In this document: positions 1-11,130 of the stretch, piece by piece
How the letters are laid out: the number at the start of each line of letters is the position of its first letter
How positions within the stretch are numbered: the first letter of the stretch is position 1
Origin: Burkholderiaceae bacterium
GTDB lineage: Bacteria; Pseudomonadota; Gammaproteobacteria; Burkholderiales; Burkholderiaceae_D
Length of the DNA stretch: 42,107 nt
Direction of reading: 5' to 3'
NCBI GenBank assembly: GCA_019232795.1
Contig: JAFANH010000035.1
Location: 1 to 42,107 of the forward strand
The notes under the pieces: generated by a model
What the model was told of the DNA's origin: nothing
What the model saw: only the letters and a program-made list of their open reading frames with translations
Database searches by the model: none
Translations under genes and position numbers: made by a program

Positions 1-33
1 CTTCTTGCACCTGAGGGCGGCCCGCTCGAGTTC

Positions 34-1038
<1,005 letters not shown>

Positions 1039-1068
1039 GTGCTTGTTATCCTACTGATTATTCCGTTT

Positions 1069-1923
1069 TTATCCCTTGACCGCGCCGGCCGACAGTCCCT
1101 TGACGAAGAAACGCTGGCAGGCGAAGAAAGCCGCCAGTACCGGCACCGTGGACACCGTGGCGGCAGCCATCATCAAATCATAACGCTGCTGGAACTGGCC
1201 GATGAACAGGCGTATGCCGACCGGAATCGTCTGCACGGAAGACGAACTCGTCAATGTCCAGGCGAAAAACAATTCATCCCAAGCCAACAGGAAAATGAAG
1301 GTGGCGGTAGCGATGATGCCGGGCGCGCTGATCGGCAGTACGATGCGCACGAAAGCGCCGAAGCGCGAGCAGCCGTCGATGACGGCGGCGTCTTCGAGCT
1401 CGCGCGGAATCGAGACGAAAAAGCCGCGCATGATCCAGATGCTAGCCGGCGTGAACAACGCCACGTACAGGAAGATCAAGCCATGGTAAGTGTCCAGCAT
1501 GGGCATTCCCCAGGATTCGCCGATGTTCCGGTACAGCATGTAAAGCGGCAGGAAGAACAGCATGCCCGGGATCACCTGCGTGACACTGATACCGACGCTG
1601 ACCGAGCTGGAGCCGCGGAAGCGGAAACGCGCCAGCGCATAGGCCGCGCAAGTGGCCGAGATCGTAGCGAACAGCGTAGATATGCTGCAGATAATCAGGC
1701 TGTTCTTGAAAAAATTGAAGAAGTCGACATTGATCCACATGTCGCGGTAATTCTGCCACTGCAGCGGCTCGCTGAAGTCGAGCTGGTTACCGTTGGCGAC
1801 GTCGCTGTAATTGCGCAGCGAAGACAACACCATCCACAGGATAGGCAGCAGCGTCAGCACGACCAAAGCCCAGGTCAGCAGATTCAGCAGCGCGGCATTG
1901 CGCGCATTCGTCTTCTTACTCAT
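1069..1923 (-). CDS. Sugar ABC transporter permease, MalG family
   Basis: This is a 284-residue inner-membrane permease with about six predicted transmembrane segments. The cytoplasmic EAA loop that contacts the ATPase is visible around residues 175-200 (EDAAVIDGCSRFGAFVRIVLP). It belongs to the MalG/UgpE group of carbohydrate-uptake-1 permeases. It starts 6 bp after the stop of the MalF-type permease, so the two are probably translated together as the two halves of the membrane channel. A GAAGAG run about 8 bases ahead of the ATG can serve as ribosome binding site. Confidence 0.94.
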   Translation of the reverse strand: MSKKTNARNAALLNLLTWALVVLTLLPILWMVLSSLRNYSDVANGNQLDFSEPLQWQNYRDMWINVDFFNFFKNSLIICSISTLFATISATCAAYALARFRFRGSSSVSVGISVTQVIPGMLFFLPLYMLYRNIGESWGMPMLDTYHGLIFLYVALFTPASIWIMRGFFVSIPRELEDAAVIDGCSRFGAFVRIVLPISAPGIIATATFIFLLAWDELFFAWTLTSSSSVQTIPVGIRLFIGQFQQRYDLMMAAATVSTVPVLAAFFACQRFFVKGLSAGAVKG

Positions 1924-1929
1924 CGCCGA

Positions 1930-2853
1930 TTACTCTTCACTTATCATGCTCCGCTTGAATGAGGCCATCCAGATACCGACGAATAGCAGCATCAGCACCA
2001 TCATGACAAAGGAGACCGCCGCACCCTGGCCGAACAGCCAGTAGCTGAACGATTGGCGCGTCAGGAGCGGCATCAACAGGTCGGCCCACTCGCCGGGGTG
2101 GCCGGCGCCGTTGCCGAACATCATGGAGACGATGTTATAGGAATAGACATTGTCGATCACCTGGAACATGAACTGGATCACGATGACCGGCTTGAGCGTA
2201 GGCAGCGTAATGTGCAGGAATTGCTTCCATTTGCTCACACCGTCCAGCGTGGCGGCCTCGTACTGATCTTCGGGAATAGCCTGCAAGGCAGCCAGGAAGA
2301 TCAGCATCATGACCGGCCAGGCGCGCCACACGGTGGGAATGACGATGGCCCAGAAGCTATTCGAGCCGAGCAGCCAGAACGGCCTTTCGTCGAGCAGATG
2401 CAACCAGTCGACCAGCACGGTGTTGACGATGCCGACGTCGCGCTGCCACATGAATCCCCACAGCGTACCGACCACATAGGATGGCACGACCCAAGGCAGC
2501 AAGAGTAGCGTGCGCGCCAAGCCCTTGCCGCGGAAGTCGCGGTTGAGCAATACCGCAACGCCCAGGCCGATGACGATGGCCAGCACCGACACCACCAGCG
2601 TGTAGAGCGCCGTATTGCGAATGGCGAAGCCGAGACCGGCGCGAATCGGGCTATGCGATTCCAGCAACACGCGGCGGTAGTTCTCCAGACCTATGAAGGG
2701 TGCATCGAGGTACTGGCTCAAGGTGTACTGGTTGAGCTTGAGCAGGGACATGTACAGGCCCTGCACGATAGGCGTCAGGTTGACCGCCAACATCATCAAG
2801 ACCGCCGGCAGCAGCAGCAGATAGGGAAAGACGTCGAATTTCCTGGCGCGCAC
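1930..2853 (-). CDS. Sugar ABC transporter permease, MalF family
   Basis: This inner-membrane permease has about six transmembrane segments and an EAA loop (EDQYEAATLDGVSKWKQFLH) typical of the MalF/UgpA group. The open frame reaches back to a TTG at 2877, but I place the start at a GTG at 2853 because GAGGA lies 6 bases ahead of it. This gives a 307-residue protein beginning (M)RARKFDVFPYLLLLP, where a short basic N-terminus leads straight into the first membrane helix. It pairs with the MalG-type permease just downstream and sits 52 bp after the binding-protein gene. Confidence 0.93.
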   Translation of the reverse strand: MRARKFDVFPYLLLLPAVLMMLAVNLTPIVQGLYMSLLKLNQYTLSQYLDAPFIGLENYRRVLLESHSPIRAGLGFAIRNTALYTLVVSVLAIVIGLGVAVLLNRDFRGKGLARTLLLLPWVVPSYVVGTLWGFMWQRDVGIVNTVLVDWLHLLDERPFWLLGSNSFWAIVIPTVWRAWPVMMLIFLAALQAIPEDQYEAATLDGVSKWKQFLHITLPTLKPVIVIQFMFQVIDNVYSYNIVSMMFGNGAGHPGEWADLLMPLLTRQSFSYWLFGQGAAVSFVMMVLMLLFVGIWMASFKRSMISEE

Positions 2854-2905
2854 CAGTATTCCTCGCTTCACGGTCAATTACTCGCGGCAACGATAGCCAT
2901 GAGCA

Positions 2906-4237
2906 TCAATTGGTTTCGCCGAGCACGTCGTTGGCTTCGGCGGCAGCGCCGTCAAGCGCCTGCTTGAGTGCTTGCGCCGAATATTTGCCTTTGACGCCGG
3001 CCACGATGTCGAACATGTTGCCGAAGTTTTTCAGATACACAGACTCGAGCGGCCCCCAGGCTGCGATCGAAGGGTAGTGACGGCCGTTCTTGACCACGGA
3101 CACCAATGCCGCATAGTTCGGATTGGCCATCAAAGACGGGTCGTACGCGGCATCGAGGCGCGGCGGCAACATGCTCGACATCTTGCTGTAGGTCAGTTCG
3201 GCATCGTGCGAAGTCAGGTAGGATAGCAGCTTCCAGGCTTCCGCCTTGTTCTTCGACGACTTCATGATCGCCAAGTCCGACCCTGACACATAACTCTGAT
3301 TGCCCTTGAGGCCGGCCGGATAAGGCGCAATGCCGAAATTATGCGCCGCCAGCGTCTCCATCTGACCGCCCTTGGCCTTGGGCGTATTCAACTGGCGCAA
3401 CACCCACGGCCCGCTGAATATCACCGCATACTGGCCGTTGAAGAAACCCGACTCGATCTGGGTCGCGTCCTTCTCCAAAGCAGCCGCCGGCACCAAGCCT
3501 TCGGCGGCAAAACTCGTGTAGTAAGTGATCGCTTGCAGCGACTCGGGCGAGTTGATCGCGGAATGCATCTTGTCGGCACTGAGGAAATCACCGCCGGCAT
3601 TCCAGATCCACGGCGCCAGATTGTGCACCACGTTCCAGTCATTCTTGCCCGGATAACCGAGCGCGGCGATCTTCTTACCGTCCACCGTCATGCCGTTGAT
3701 CTTTTGCATGGCCTGCTTGAAGCTGGTCCAGTTGGTGAAGGCGTCCTTGGGATTGATGCCGGCCTTCTTGAAGACGTCGGTACGATAAAAGGCGCCACGC
3801 GCGTCGAGGTACCAGGGTAGCGCATAGATCTTGCTGTCGTTATACCGATGGGTCGTGCCCCACAGCACTGGGAAAAAGGCCTTGGCGCCGCCGACTTCGT
3901 TTTGCTGCTGGTCGGACAATGGTTCGAGCGCGCCCATCGAGGCGATGGCCGACACCCAGGTCGTACCGAGTTCGAGGATGTCCGGTCCCTGGCCCGAAGC
4001 CGCTGCCGCCGTAATCTTATTCCAGGCCGACTCCCAATTCAGCACCGTGACGTTGACACGCAGGCTGGGATTCTTGGCCAGATAAGGTGCCAGCAAATCC
4101 TTCATATCCTGTTGCTGCTGGGTGGTGTCAGCCATGACCCACATATTCAGTTCGGCCGCCGACGCCGTCTGTGCAGCCATGCTCAGCGTGCTCGCCGCCA
4201 ACAGGGCGGCGATGGTCTTGTTCAACGATATTTTCAT
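2906..4237 (-). CDS. Extracellular sugar-binding protein of ABC importer (SBP family 1)
   Basis: This 443-residue periplasmic solute-binding protein is the first gene of the importer operon. A Sec signal peptide is clear (KKT-like basic start, hydrophobic stretch, cleavage probably after ASA at about residue 27). The mature part has the fold signature of the MalE/UgpB cluster, including the ILELGTTWVSAIASMG segment and the conserved FFNGQYAVIFSGPWVL segment. The ligand is unknown; nearby GH27 alpha-galactosidase and sugar kinase genes suggest a galactoside or its product. No strong Shine-Dalgarno is visible ahead of the ATG. A candidate promoter and direct-repeat operator lie at 4288-4356. 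Confidence 0.94.
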   Translation of the reverse strand: MKISLNKTIAALLAASTLSMAAQTASAAELNMWVMADTTQQQQDMKDLLAPYLAKNPSLRVNVTVLNWESAWNKITAAAASGQGPDILELGTTWVSAIASMGALEPLSDQQQNEVGGAKAFFPVLWGTTHRYNDSKIYALPWYLDARGAFYRTDVFKKAGINPKDAFTNWTSFKQAMQKINGMTVDGKKIAALGYPGKNDWNVVHNLAPWIWNAGGDFLSADKMHSAINSPESLQAITYYTSFAAEGLVPAAALEKDATQIESGFFNGQYAVIFSGPWVLRQLNTPKAKGGQMETLAAHNFGIAPYPAGLKGNQSYVSGSDLAIMKSSKNKAEAWKLLSYLTSHDAELTYSKMSSMLPPRLDAAYDPSLMANPNYAALVSVVKNGRHYPSIAAWGPLESVYLKNFGNMFDIVAGVKGKYSAQALKQALDGAAAEANDVLGETN

Positions 4238-4287
4238 AGCAAATTCATATATGGCGGCGTATTTGAAGGGCTCCAGCCAGCTTGGTC

Positions 4288-4317
4288 ATTCTAAAGCCAT
4301 GGCAGAACCGGCAACAA
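4288..4317 (-). promoter_or_regulatory. Candidate sigma-70 promoter of the sugar ABC importer operon
   Basis: On the minus strand TTGTTG (4312-4317) and TAGAAT (4288-4293) are separated by 18 bases, about 50 bases ahead of the binding-protein start codon. The -10 element matches four of six consensus positions and the -35 element three of six. A weak promoter with a repeat pair directly upstream would suit activation by a regulator. Confidence 0.4.
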
Positions 4318-4320
4318 TCC

Positions 4321-4357
4321 TGAGTTTTACCTGAGCATCTAGGTAGTTTTACCTAGG
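4321..4357 (-). promoter_or_regulatory. Direct-repeat operator upstream of the ABC importer
   Basis: AGTTTTACCT occurs twice in the same orientation, at 4323-4332 and 4345-4354, exactly 22 bases apart, which is two helical turns. The second copy is also part of the near-palindrome CTAGGT-AGTTTT-ACCTAG (4339-4356). The pair ends 6 bases upstream of the candidate -35 element at 4312-4317. Two in-phase direct repeats next to a weak -35 box are typical of AraC-type activator sites, although the palindromic character of the second copy would also fit a dimeric regulator. Confidence 0.5.
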
Positions 4358-4372
4358 CTGAGCCATCGCGCC

Positions 4373-4402
4373 AATAAAAAAGGGCCTTCCGTGGAAGGCC
4401 CT
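4373..4402 (-). terminator. Intrinsic terminator of the TonB receptor gene
   Basis: On the minus strand a perfect 10-bp stem (AGGGCCTTCC paired with GGAAGGCCCT, 4381-4402) is followed at once by TTTTTTATT. It lies 54 bases after the receptor stop codon. It separates the receptor transcript from the importer operon, which therefore needs its own promoter. Confidence 0.88.
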
Positions 4403-4456
4403 GCATGTTCCGGTTCGGTTCGGACCGGCAACGCCGATCCGTTCGTCTGGATCGCC

Positions 4457-6913
4457 TTACATGCTGGCGTGTACCTCTACACCAACGATGCGCGGCGCCG
4501 TGATATTGGCAGCCGGCGTACCCAAGGTACCGGTACCGGTATTGTCGATGCCGCTGACGTAACGCTCGTTGAACAGATTACGCGCGTACAAGGCCAGGCC
4601 CCAGTTGTGATCGCCGGAATCCCAGCCGATGCGGCCATCGGTACGTTGCGTGGACGTACCCACGGCGATAGGTCCAAAACTGCCGCAAGAGCCTTGGAAG
4701 GACGAAGCGGCATTGCAACGGCTGGCGCCTGTGTACGCATGCTGCAGGCTGTAATTGACGCTGCCACCGAACACACCGTGCTGGGTGTAGTCAATGCCGC
4801 CGGCAGCTGACCACAAGGGCGTGCCGACCGGCTGACCGCTGAGATCGACCGTGATCGTATTATTGGTCGCGTAGTCAGTCGCGGTGGTGCTGTAGTTGCC
4901 GTATTTTTGGTTGATGAACTCCGAGGTGAAGAACATGCGCAGATCATGGGTCGGCTGCCAGCGCGCTTCCAGATCCAAGCCCTTACCAGTCTGGTCGCTA
5001 GCGGTGACCTGGTACAGGGGAATGCCGCCATTGGTCGCAGGAACCAGGTTCAGCGATTGCAGGTTCGAGAACTTGTAGTCAAACAGCGAAGCATTGATGG
5101 TCAGGTGCTGCGGACGGAAGTAAGTCTTGATACCGGCTTCGAAGTTGAGCATGGTTTCCGGCGTATAGGCACCGGCCACCGATTGCGTATTGAAGCCGCC
5201 GGCCTGGTAGCCCTTGCTGGCCGAACCGTAGAGCATTACGTCGTTGGTCAGCTTGTAGTCGAGTACCAGGCGTGGGCTGACGTTGGTCCAGCTATCGCTG
5301 GTACCCCAAGGAGCATTGGTGGTCGACGGATTGGTATACACCAAGTTCTGGGTAAAGCCACTGCCCGTATAGCCACCCGGGATAGCTTGATTCAGACCGC
5401 CGATCAGCATCGGCACGATACCGGCCGCAGCCGGCAGCATGTTCAATTGGGCATCCAATCCAGGAGCGTAGCGCGGCGGATTGAACCAGCTCATTTCCTT
5501 CTCGTCGTAGCTGAAACGCACACCGGTGGTCAGATTCATGCGATCGGTGACGTGCCAGATGGCGTCGCCGTAAATCGCGTAAGACTTGCCGGAAGCCTTG
5601 TTGATCATGCTTTCCAGCCAGCTGTTGCCGAACAACTGCAAGGGGAAGCCGGCGCCGGCCAGCTGTTGGCTGATGATGCTATACAGCGGCAGCTGTCCAC
5701 CGCTGCCATTGATGTAGGTGGTGTTGATGGAATCGGTGGTGGCGCCGACCTGGCTGGTCTGGTGGCCGGTATCGGCAAACAGGCTGACACCGGTCAGCCA
5801 ATCGACCGTTTCGTTCTTGCCGGACAGCTTGAATTCCTGCTGCCAGGTCGTGTTGTTCTCGATGTTGTTGGTATCGAGGTAGGTGGCCGCGACACCGGTG
5901 CCGCTGTTGCTTTCGTAGTTGACGGCATTGAAATGACGGTAGCCGGTAGTCGAGTTGAACGTGGCCCAACCCAACGGACGCTCGTAGCGCAAGGTCACGC
6001 CGTCGAACACGCGCGCTTCGAGGTCGGGATTGGCATCGCTGTATACCGGCGCAGTCAGCGGATTGACGTAGGTCGCTGGGTTGACTGGAAACGGCGGCGC
6101 CGATTGTAGCGAATACGGCAACAGGCTGATGTCGGGACGCGCCGGTTCCAGCAGGCTTTCATGTTCCCATGACAGCAATACCTTGCTCTGTTCGCCCAGA
6201 TCCCAGCGCCAGGTGGCGCGCGCGCCCCACTCGCCGCTACCGTTGAGGCTGCGGCCATTGAGTGCGTTATTGAGCCAGCCATCGCTCTTGTGATCGACAA
6301 AGTTGAAGCGCAAGGCGCTGGTGTCGCTGAGCGGTTCATTCAACAGTACGTCGATATAGCGCTCGCCGTGTTGACCCAGGCGGGCGGTGCTGTCCGCTTC
6401 GAAGTCGTTGCCCGGTTCCTTGGTGACGACGGAAACGGCGCCGGCGGCGCTATTGCGGCCGAACAGCGTACCCTGCGGCCCCTTCAACACTTCGATGCGC
6501 TGCGCATCGTTAAAATTCATCAAGGCGCCACCGGTCTTGCCGGTGTAGATGCCATCCACATACACACCGACCGGAGAATCGGTGCCGATACCGAAGTCGC
6601 CGGTGCCGATGCCGCGGATACTGTAATTCGGCTGGGTCGGCTGCGTACCATCGACTTCAAGGCCGGGAATATAGCCGTTCATGTCGGAAAGATTGGTCGC
6701 CGCCAGTTTGTTGATCTGATCGGCGTTAACGATTTGCATGGCAATCGGCACCGACTGCGACTGCTGGCTGCGGCTCTGCGCCGTGACCGTGACCACGCCC
6801 AGCGAACTATCTTCACTCGCGGGTTGCGTCTGCGCCAGCGCACTGGTGGCAAACGCCCCTCCCAGCAACGCCTGCGTAATGCTCAGCGCGATCGTGCTTT
6901 TCCGAATTACCAT
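4457..6913 (-). CDS. TonB-dependent outer-membrane receptor
   Basis: This 818-residue receptor has a Sec signal peptide (cleavage near ALAQ, about residue 27), a TonB-box-like GVVTVTA near residue 39, a plug domain with YSIRGIG, GVYVDGIYTG and RIEVLKGPQGTLFGRNSAAGAV, and a beta-barrel with a typical C-terminal region (LFNERYVSG, PRIVGVEV). A strong GAGGAG ribosome site precedes the ATG. The barrel type resembles receptors for carbohydrates, flavonoids or other organic ligands rather than a clear siderophore type. Placement beside GH27 and the ABC importer suggests uptake of a plant- or microbe-derived glycoside. The last residue is Met instead of the usual Phe or Trp. Confidence 0.95.
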   Translation of the reverse strand: MVIRKSTIALSITQALLGGAFATSALAQTQPASEDSSLGVVTVTAQSRSQQSQSVPIAMQIVNADQINKLAATNLSDMNGYIPGLEVDGTQPTQPNYSIRGIGTGDFGIGTDSPVGVYVDGIYTGKTGGALMNFNDAQRIEVLKGPQGTLFGRNSAAGAVSVVTKEPGNDFEADSTARLGQHGERYIDVLLNEPLSDTSALRFNFVDHKSDGWLNNALNGRSLNGSGEWGARATWRWDLGEQSKVLLSWEHESLLEPARPDISLLPYSLQSAPPFPVNPATYVNPLTAPVYSDANPDLEARVFDGVTLRYERPLGWATFNSTTGYRHFNAVNYESNSGTGVAATYLDTNNIENNTTWQQEFKLSGKNETVDWLTGVSLFADTGHQTSQVGATTDSINTTYINGSGGQLPLYSIISQQLAGAGFPLQLFGNSWLESMINKASGKSYAIYGDAIWHVTDRMNLTTGVRFSYDEKEMSWFNPPRYAPGLDAQLNMLPAAAGIVPMLIGGLNQAIPGGYTGSGFTQNLVYTNPSTTNAPWGTSDSWTNVSPRLVLDYKLTNDVMLYGSASKGYQAGGFNTQSVAGAYTPETMLNFEAGIKTYFRPQHLTINASLFDYKFSNLQSLNLVPATNGGIPLYQVTASDQTGKGLDLEARWQPTHDLRMFFTSEFINQKYGNYSTTATDYATNNTITVDLSGQPVGTPLWSAAGGIDYTQHGVFGGSVNYSLQHAYTGASRCNAASSFQGSCGSFGPIAVGTSTQRTDGRIGWDSGDHNWGLALYARNLFNERYVSGIDNTGTGTLGTPAANITAPRIVGVEVHASM

Positions 6914-6955
6914 GTCTGCTCCTCTTCTTTATTGTGGCGATATATAAAATTACTG

Positions 6956-7003
6956 GCCGCTTATCCGTCAGCCTCTATTGTGTGGGTGATCGCGATAAGC
7001 GGC
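6956..7003. promoter_or_regulatory. 10-bp inverted repeat in the TonB receptor promoter region
   Basis: GCCGCTTATC (6956-6965) and GATAAGCGGC (6994-7003) are a perfect inverted repeat with a 28-base spacer, between the GH27 stop and the receptor start. On the minus strand possible promoter elements CTGACG and TTTATA (17-base spacing) straddle the arm nearer the receptor. The arms could be two operator half-sites or a transcribed hairpin. The absence of a T run right after the stem makes a simple terminator less likely. Confidence 0.45.
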
Positions 7004-7027
7004 ATTGTGGTCCATCCTATTGTTTTT

Positions 7028-8245
7028 TCACTTCTCTGTAACGCGCAACAAGATCACGTCGTGGCCTGGCAACAACAGTTCCACCTTCTCAGGCATGGTG
7101 CCAAGATCCTTGTTGGCCCAGATGTCGTGCGCTTTCACAGGGTGTTTGAAACCGAGCTTGCGGAAATCGACAATGATCCCGTTTTGAACGTCGTGACGAT
7201 TGAACAAGGCGACGATCTTCGAACCGTCTGCCATAGGCTTCATCCAGGTTTCCAGTTCGCCTTCGCTGTACACGCGGTCGCCCTGCTTGCCGAGCTTGTC
7301 TTGATCGATGGCGATGATGTCGCGGTTGGTCAGCAAAGCGATCGTCTCCGGCGTCATCTTGGTCAAGTCATTGCCGGCCAACAGCGGTGCAGCCAGCAGT
7401 GCCCATAAGCTGATGTGGGTACGGTACTCTTCCGGCTTCATACCGCCATTGCCGATTTCAAGCATGTCGGGGTCATTCCAGTGTCCGGGGCCGGCGAACT
7501 TCGACAAGCCGGCTTGCTGGAAGCCGATTTCCGACATGCGGTCGTAAGTGTCGGTAATGTCGCCCGTGGTGCGCCAGGCGTTGGCGCCAACTTCGGCACC
7601 CCAATGCCAGACCGAGTCGTAGCCGTATTCGCACAGGCTGTAGACGATAGGACGGCCGGCCTTTTTCAATGCCTGATGCATCTTCTCGTAGGCGGCGCGC
7701 AACAAGCGGCGCGCTTCGAACGGGTCGACCTTCTCCAGTGTCTCGCCATAGCTGCACAGGTCATATTTCAGGTAATCGATACCCCAGGCGGCATACGTGC
7801 GCGCATCCTGTTCCTCGTGACCGTAGCTACCCTCGAAGCCGGCGCAAGTCTTGGGGCCGGGCGAAGAATAAATGCCGAGTTTCAAGCCCTTGCTGTGCAC
7901 GTAGTCGGCCAACGCTTTCATGTCGGGGAACTTGGCATTCGAACGGATGTTGCCTTGCGCGTCGCGCTCGCCTTCCCAGGTATCGTCGATATTAATGTAG
8001 ACGTAGCCGGCGTCGCGCATGCCGCTCGCTACCATCGCGTCGGCCTGGGCGCGCACGGTAGCGTCGTCGATCTTTTCAGCGAAATGGTTCCAGCTATTCC
8101 AGCCCATGGGCGGTGTGGCAGCCACGCTTGCATCGGCGGCCTTGGCTGCGTGGGCGTATGCCGTGACCGCCAAGAGCGAAGCCGTCAGTGAAGTTGCTAT
8201 CATTGCCCGCCAATGGCGCAGTGGCTGCAAACAATTTTTGATCAT
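7028..8245 (-). CDS. Secreted alpha-galactosidase, glycoside hydrolase family 27
   Basis: This 405-residue enzyme should remove terminal alpha-linked galactose in the periplasm or outside the cell. A signal peptide covers about residues 1-37. The GH27 barrel follows: PPMGWNSWNHF at 45-55, NIDDTW at 85-90, nucleophile Asp162 in YLKYDLC and the likely acid/base Asp229 in RTTGDI. The SLCEYG segment keeps the Glu that family members use to favour galactose over N-acetylgalactosamine. A beta-sandwich C-terminal domain follows. AAGGAGGA precedes the ATG. It sits 78 bp after the aldolase-like gene and is probably in the same operon. The exact glycoside is unknown. Confidence 0.93.
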   Translation of the reverse strand: MIKNCLQPLRHWRAMIATSLTASLLAVTAYAHAAKAADASVAATPPMGWNSWNHFAEKIDDATVRAQADAMVASGMRDAGYVYINIDDTWEGERDAQGNIRSNAKFPDMKALADYVHSKGLKLGIYSSPGPKTCAGFEGSYGHEEQDARTYAAWGIDYLKYDLCSYGETLEKVDPFEARRLLRAAYEKMHQALKKAGRPIVYSLCEYGYDSVWHWGAEVGANAWRTTGDITDTYDRMSEIGFQQAGLSKFAGPGHWNDPDMLEIGNGGMKPEEYRTHISLWALLAAPLLAGNDLTKMTPETIALLTNRDIIAIDQDKLGKQGDRVYSEGELETWMKPMADGSKIVALFNRHDVQNGIIVDFRKLGFKHPVKAHDIWANKDLGTMPEKVELLLPGHDVILLRVTEK

Positions 8246-8323
8246 GTGTCGTCCTCCTTCTTTTTACTGATTTCTATCAATCCAGTCTTACGCTTAAATC
8301 ATTCTGCTCTGGTTCCCTGCGGT

Positions 8324-8985
8324 TTAGTACGCCGAAGAAAACACCGGCATCTTGCCACTGGCAAACTGTGCGGCCGCGTTGCGCTCGTCTTTCATCAAGC
8401 GTCCATTGGCAATCCAGCGCACCAGCCAAGGTATCTTGCCCACCTTCATGCCGGTGGATGCCGCCAACACATAAGCCTTTGCACATTTCTCCAACAGCTC
8501 GGCATTGAACACGGCGCGATCCAGCATCGTGCCCAGGCACAGCACCTGTCCCGGCAAGACAAAAGCATTGGCGCCGCTGCCCAGATGCGCGCGGCTGCCG
8601 GTGGTCGCGAGCGCATCGTCAAGCCGCTCCACGCTGCGGCCGAGATGACGGATTTGTTCATCGAACACGCCGGGCATGACGCTGCCTAATTCATGCAAAG
8701 CCGCAGCCCATGGCTGGCGATTGAGCAAGACTGTGCCAACGTCGGCCCGCTCGCGATACACAGTCAAATGCACCGCCAGCGCGCTACCGGCCGCCGGAGC
8801 AGCCGGTTGCAACTCCACCGATTTGATTTGCGGACCGGCGGTGTCGATCGACAGAATCAGGATTTTGCCAACACCGGCCAAGCGCATCGACAAGGTATCG
8901 CCGGCTTGCAACAAGCCCTTGGCCGTCAAGCGGCCGGCAGCTTCCCTGAGCTTCTCGGTATTGACGTCGTTCATTACTTTTTCCA

Positions 8986-8986
<1 letters not shown>
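8324..8986 (-). CDS. Class II aldolase-like protein lacking the zinc site (pseudoenzyme)
   Basis: This 220-residue protein aligns with class II aldolase/adducin proteins: KGLLQAGDTLSMR corresponds to the N-terminal substrate loop, LTVYRERADVGTVLLNRQPWA to the zinc region and PGQVLCLGTMLDRAVFNAELLEKCAKA to the C-terminal helices. By comparison with the aldolase encoded 1.5 kb upstream, the catalytic Glu is Ala, the HxH pair is Leu-Asn-Arg and the third His is Gly. All metal ligands are therefore gone. Its ATG overlaps the TGA of the aminotransferase gene (TGATG), so translation is coupled; a GTG at 8989 is an alternative start. A structural, regulatory or partner-subunit role is more likely than catalysis. 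Confidence 0.7.
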
Positions 8987-10464
<1,478 letters not shown>

Positions 10465-10485
10465 TTTTTGTTTCCTCAATAATCC

Positions 10486-11130
10486 TTAGATAGGGAGCGG
10501 CTCGACGGCACGCATGGCCAAATTGCGGACGGTGGCAGGCAGTCCGACCGACGCTGCGATGCGCTGCCGCAAGAAGGCCGCGGCGGCACGTTCGATACGG
10601 CTGACGTTGGCGATGGCGTCGCTCATGGTCGGCGCGCAGCAGATTACGCCGTGGTTCTTCAACAGGTAAGCCTGCAAGTCGTCTTGCAGGCGGCGGGCGA
10701 ATGCCTTGACCAGCATGCCGGTTCCGGACGGCGCATAAGGCACGATCGCGACCTTGTCGCCGAGCGCACAGCGGTCCTCTTCGCCGGTCAACGGAATATC
10801 GACATTAAGCAGCGCCACGGCGCTGGCCAAGGGCTGATGCGTGTGAACGCTGGCCCACATGGTTTTCTTGAAGCGCAACATGGCCGCGTGCATGCCGCTT
10901 TCGACCGATGGCTTGAGCTCGCCCTCGACTTTTTCCAGGGTATCGAGACGCAGGATGCAGATGTCATCGGCGCGCATGGCGTAGTAATCGGCGCCGGAAG
11001 GCGTCACCGCAAACAGTTCGCTATCCACACGCAGGGCGACGTTGCCTCCCGTGCCGGCCAGGAAGCCGGACTCGGCCAATTGCAGGCAGGCATCGATCAC
11101 CTGTTGCTTGTGCGCAGAAAAATTACTCAT
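10486..11130 (-). CDS. Class II aldolase (L-fuculose-/L-ribulose-phosphate aldolase family)
   Basis: This 214-residue zinc enzyme should cleave a ketose phosphate to a C3 unit plus an aldehyde, or act as an epimerase or decarboxylase as other family members do. GTGGNVALR (26-34) is the phosphate-binding loop, Glu77 in KPSVESGMH the catalytic acid, and His96, His98 (VHTH) and His160 (KNHGV) the zinc ligands. All are intact, unlike in the paralogue at 8324-8986. The start is fixed by the ATGA overlap with the kinase stop. Kinase then aldolase in one operon suggests that the kinase product is its substrate. Confidence 0.92.
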   Translation of the reverse strand: MSNFSAHKQQVIDACLQLAESGFLAGTGGNVALRVDSELFAVTPSGADYYAMRADDICILRLDTLEKVEGELKPSVESGMHAAMLRFKKTMWASVHTHQPLASAVALLNVDIPLTGEEDRCALGDKVAIVPYAPSGTGMLVKAFARRLQDDLQAYLLKNHGVICCAPTMSDAIANVSRIERAAAAFLRQRIAASVGLPATVRNLAMRAVEPLPI

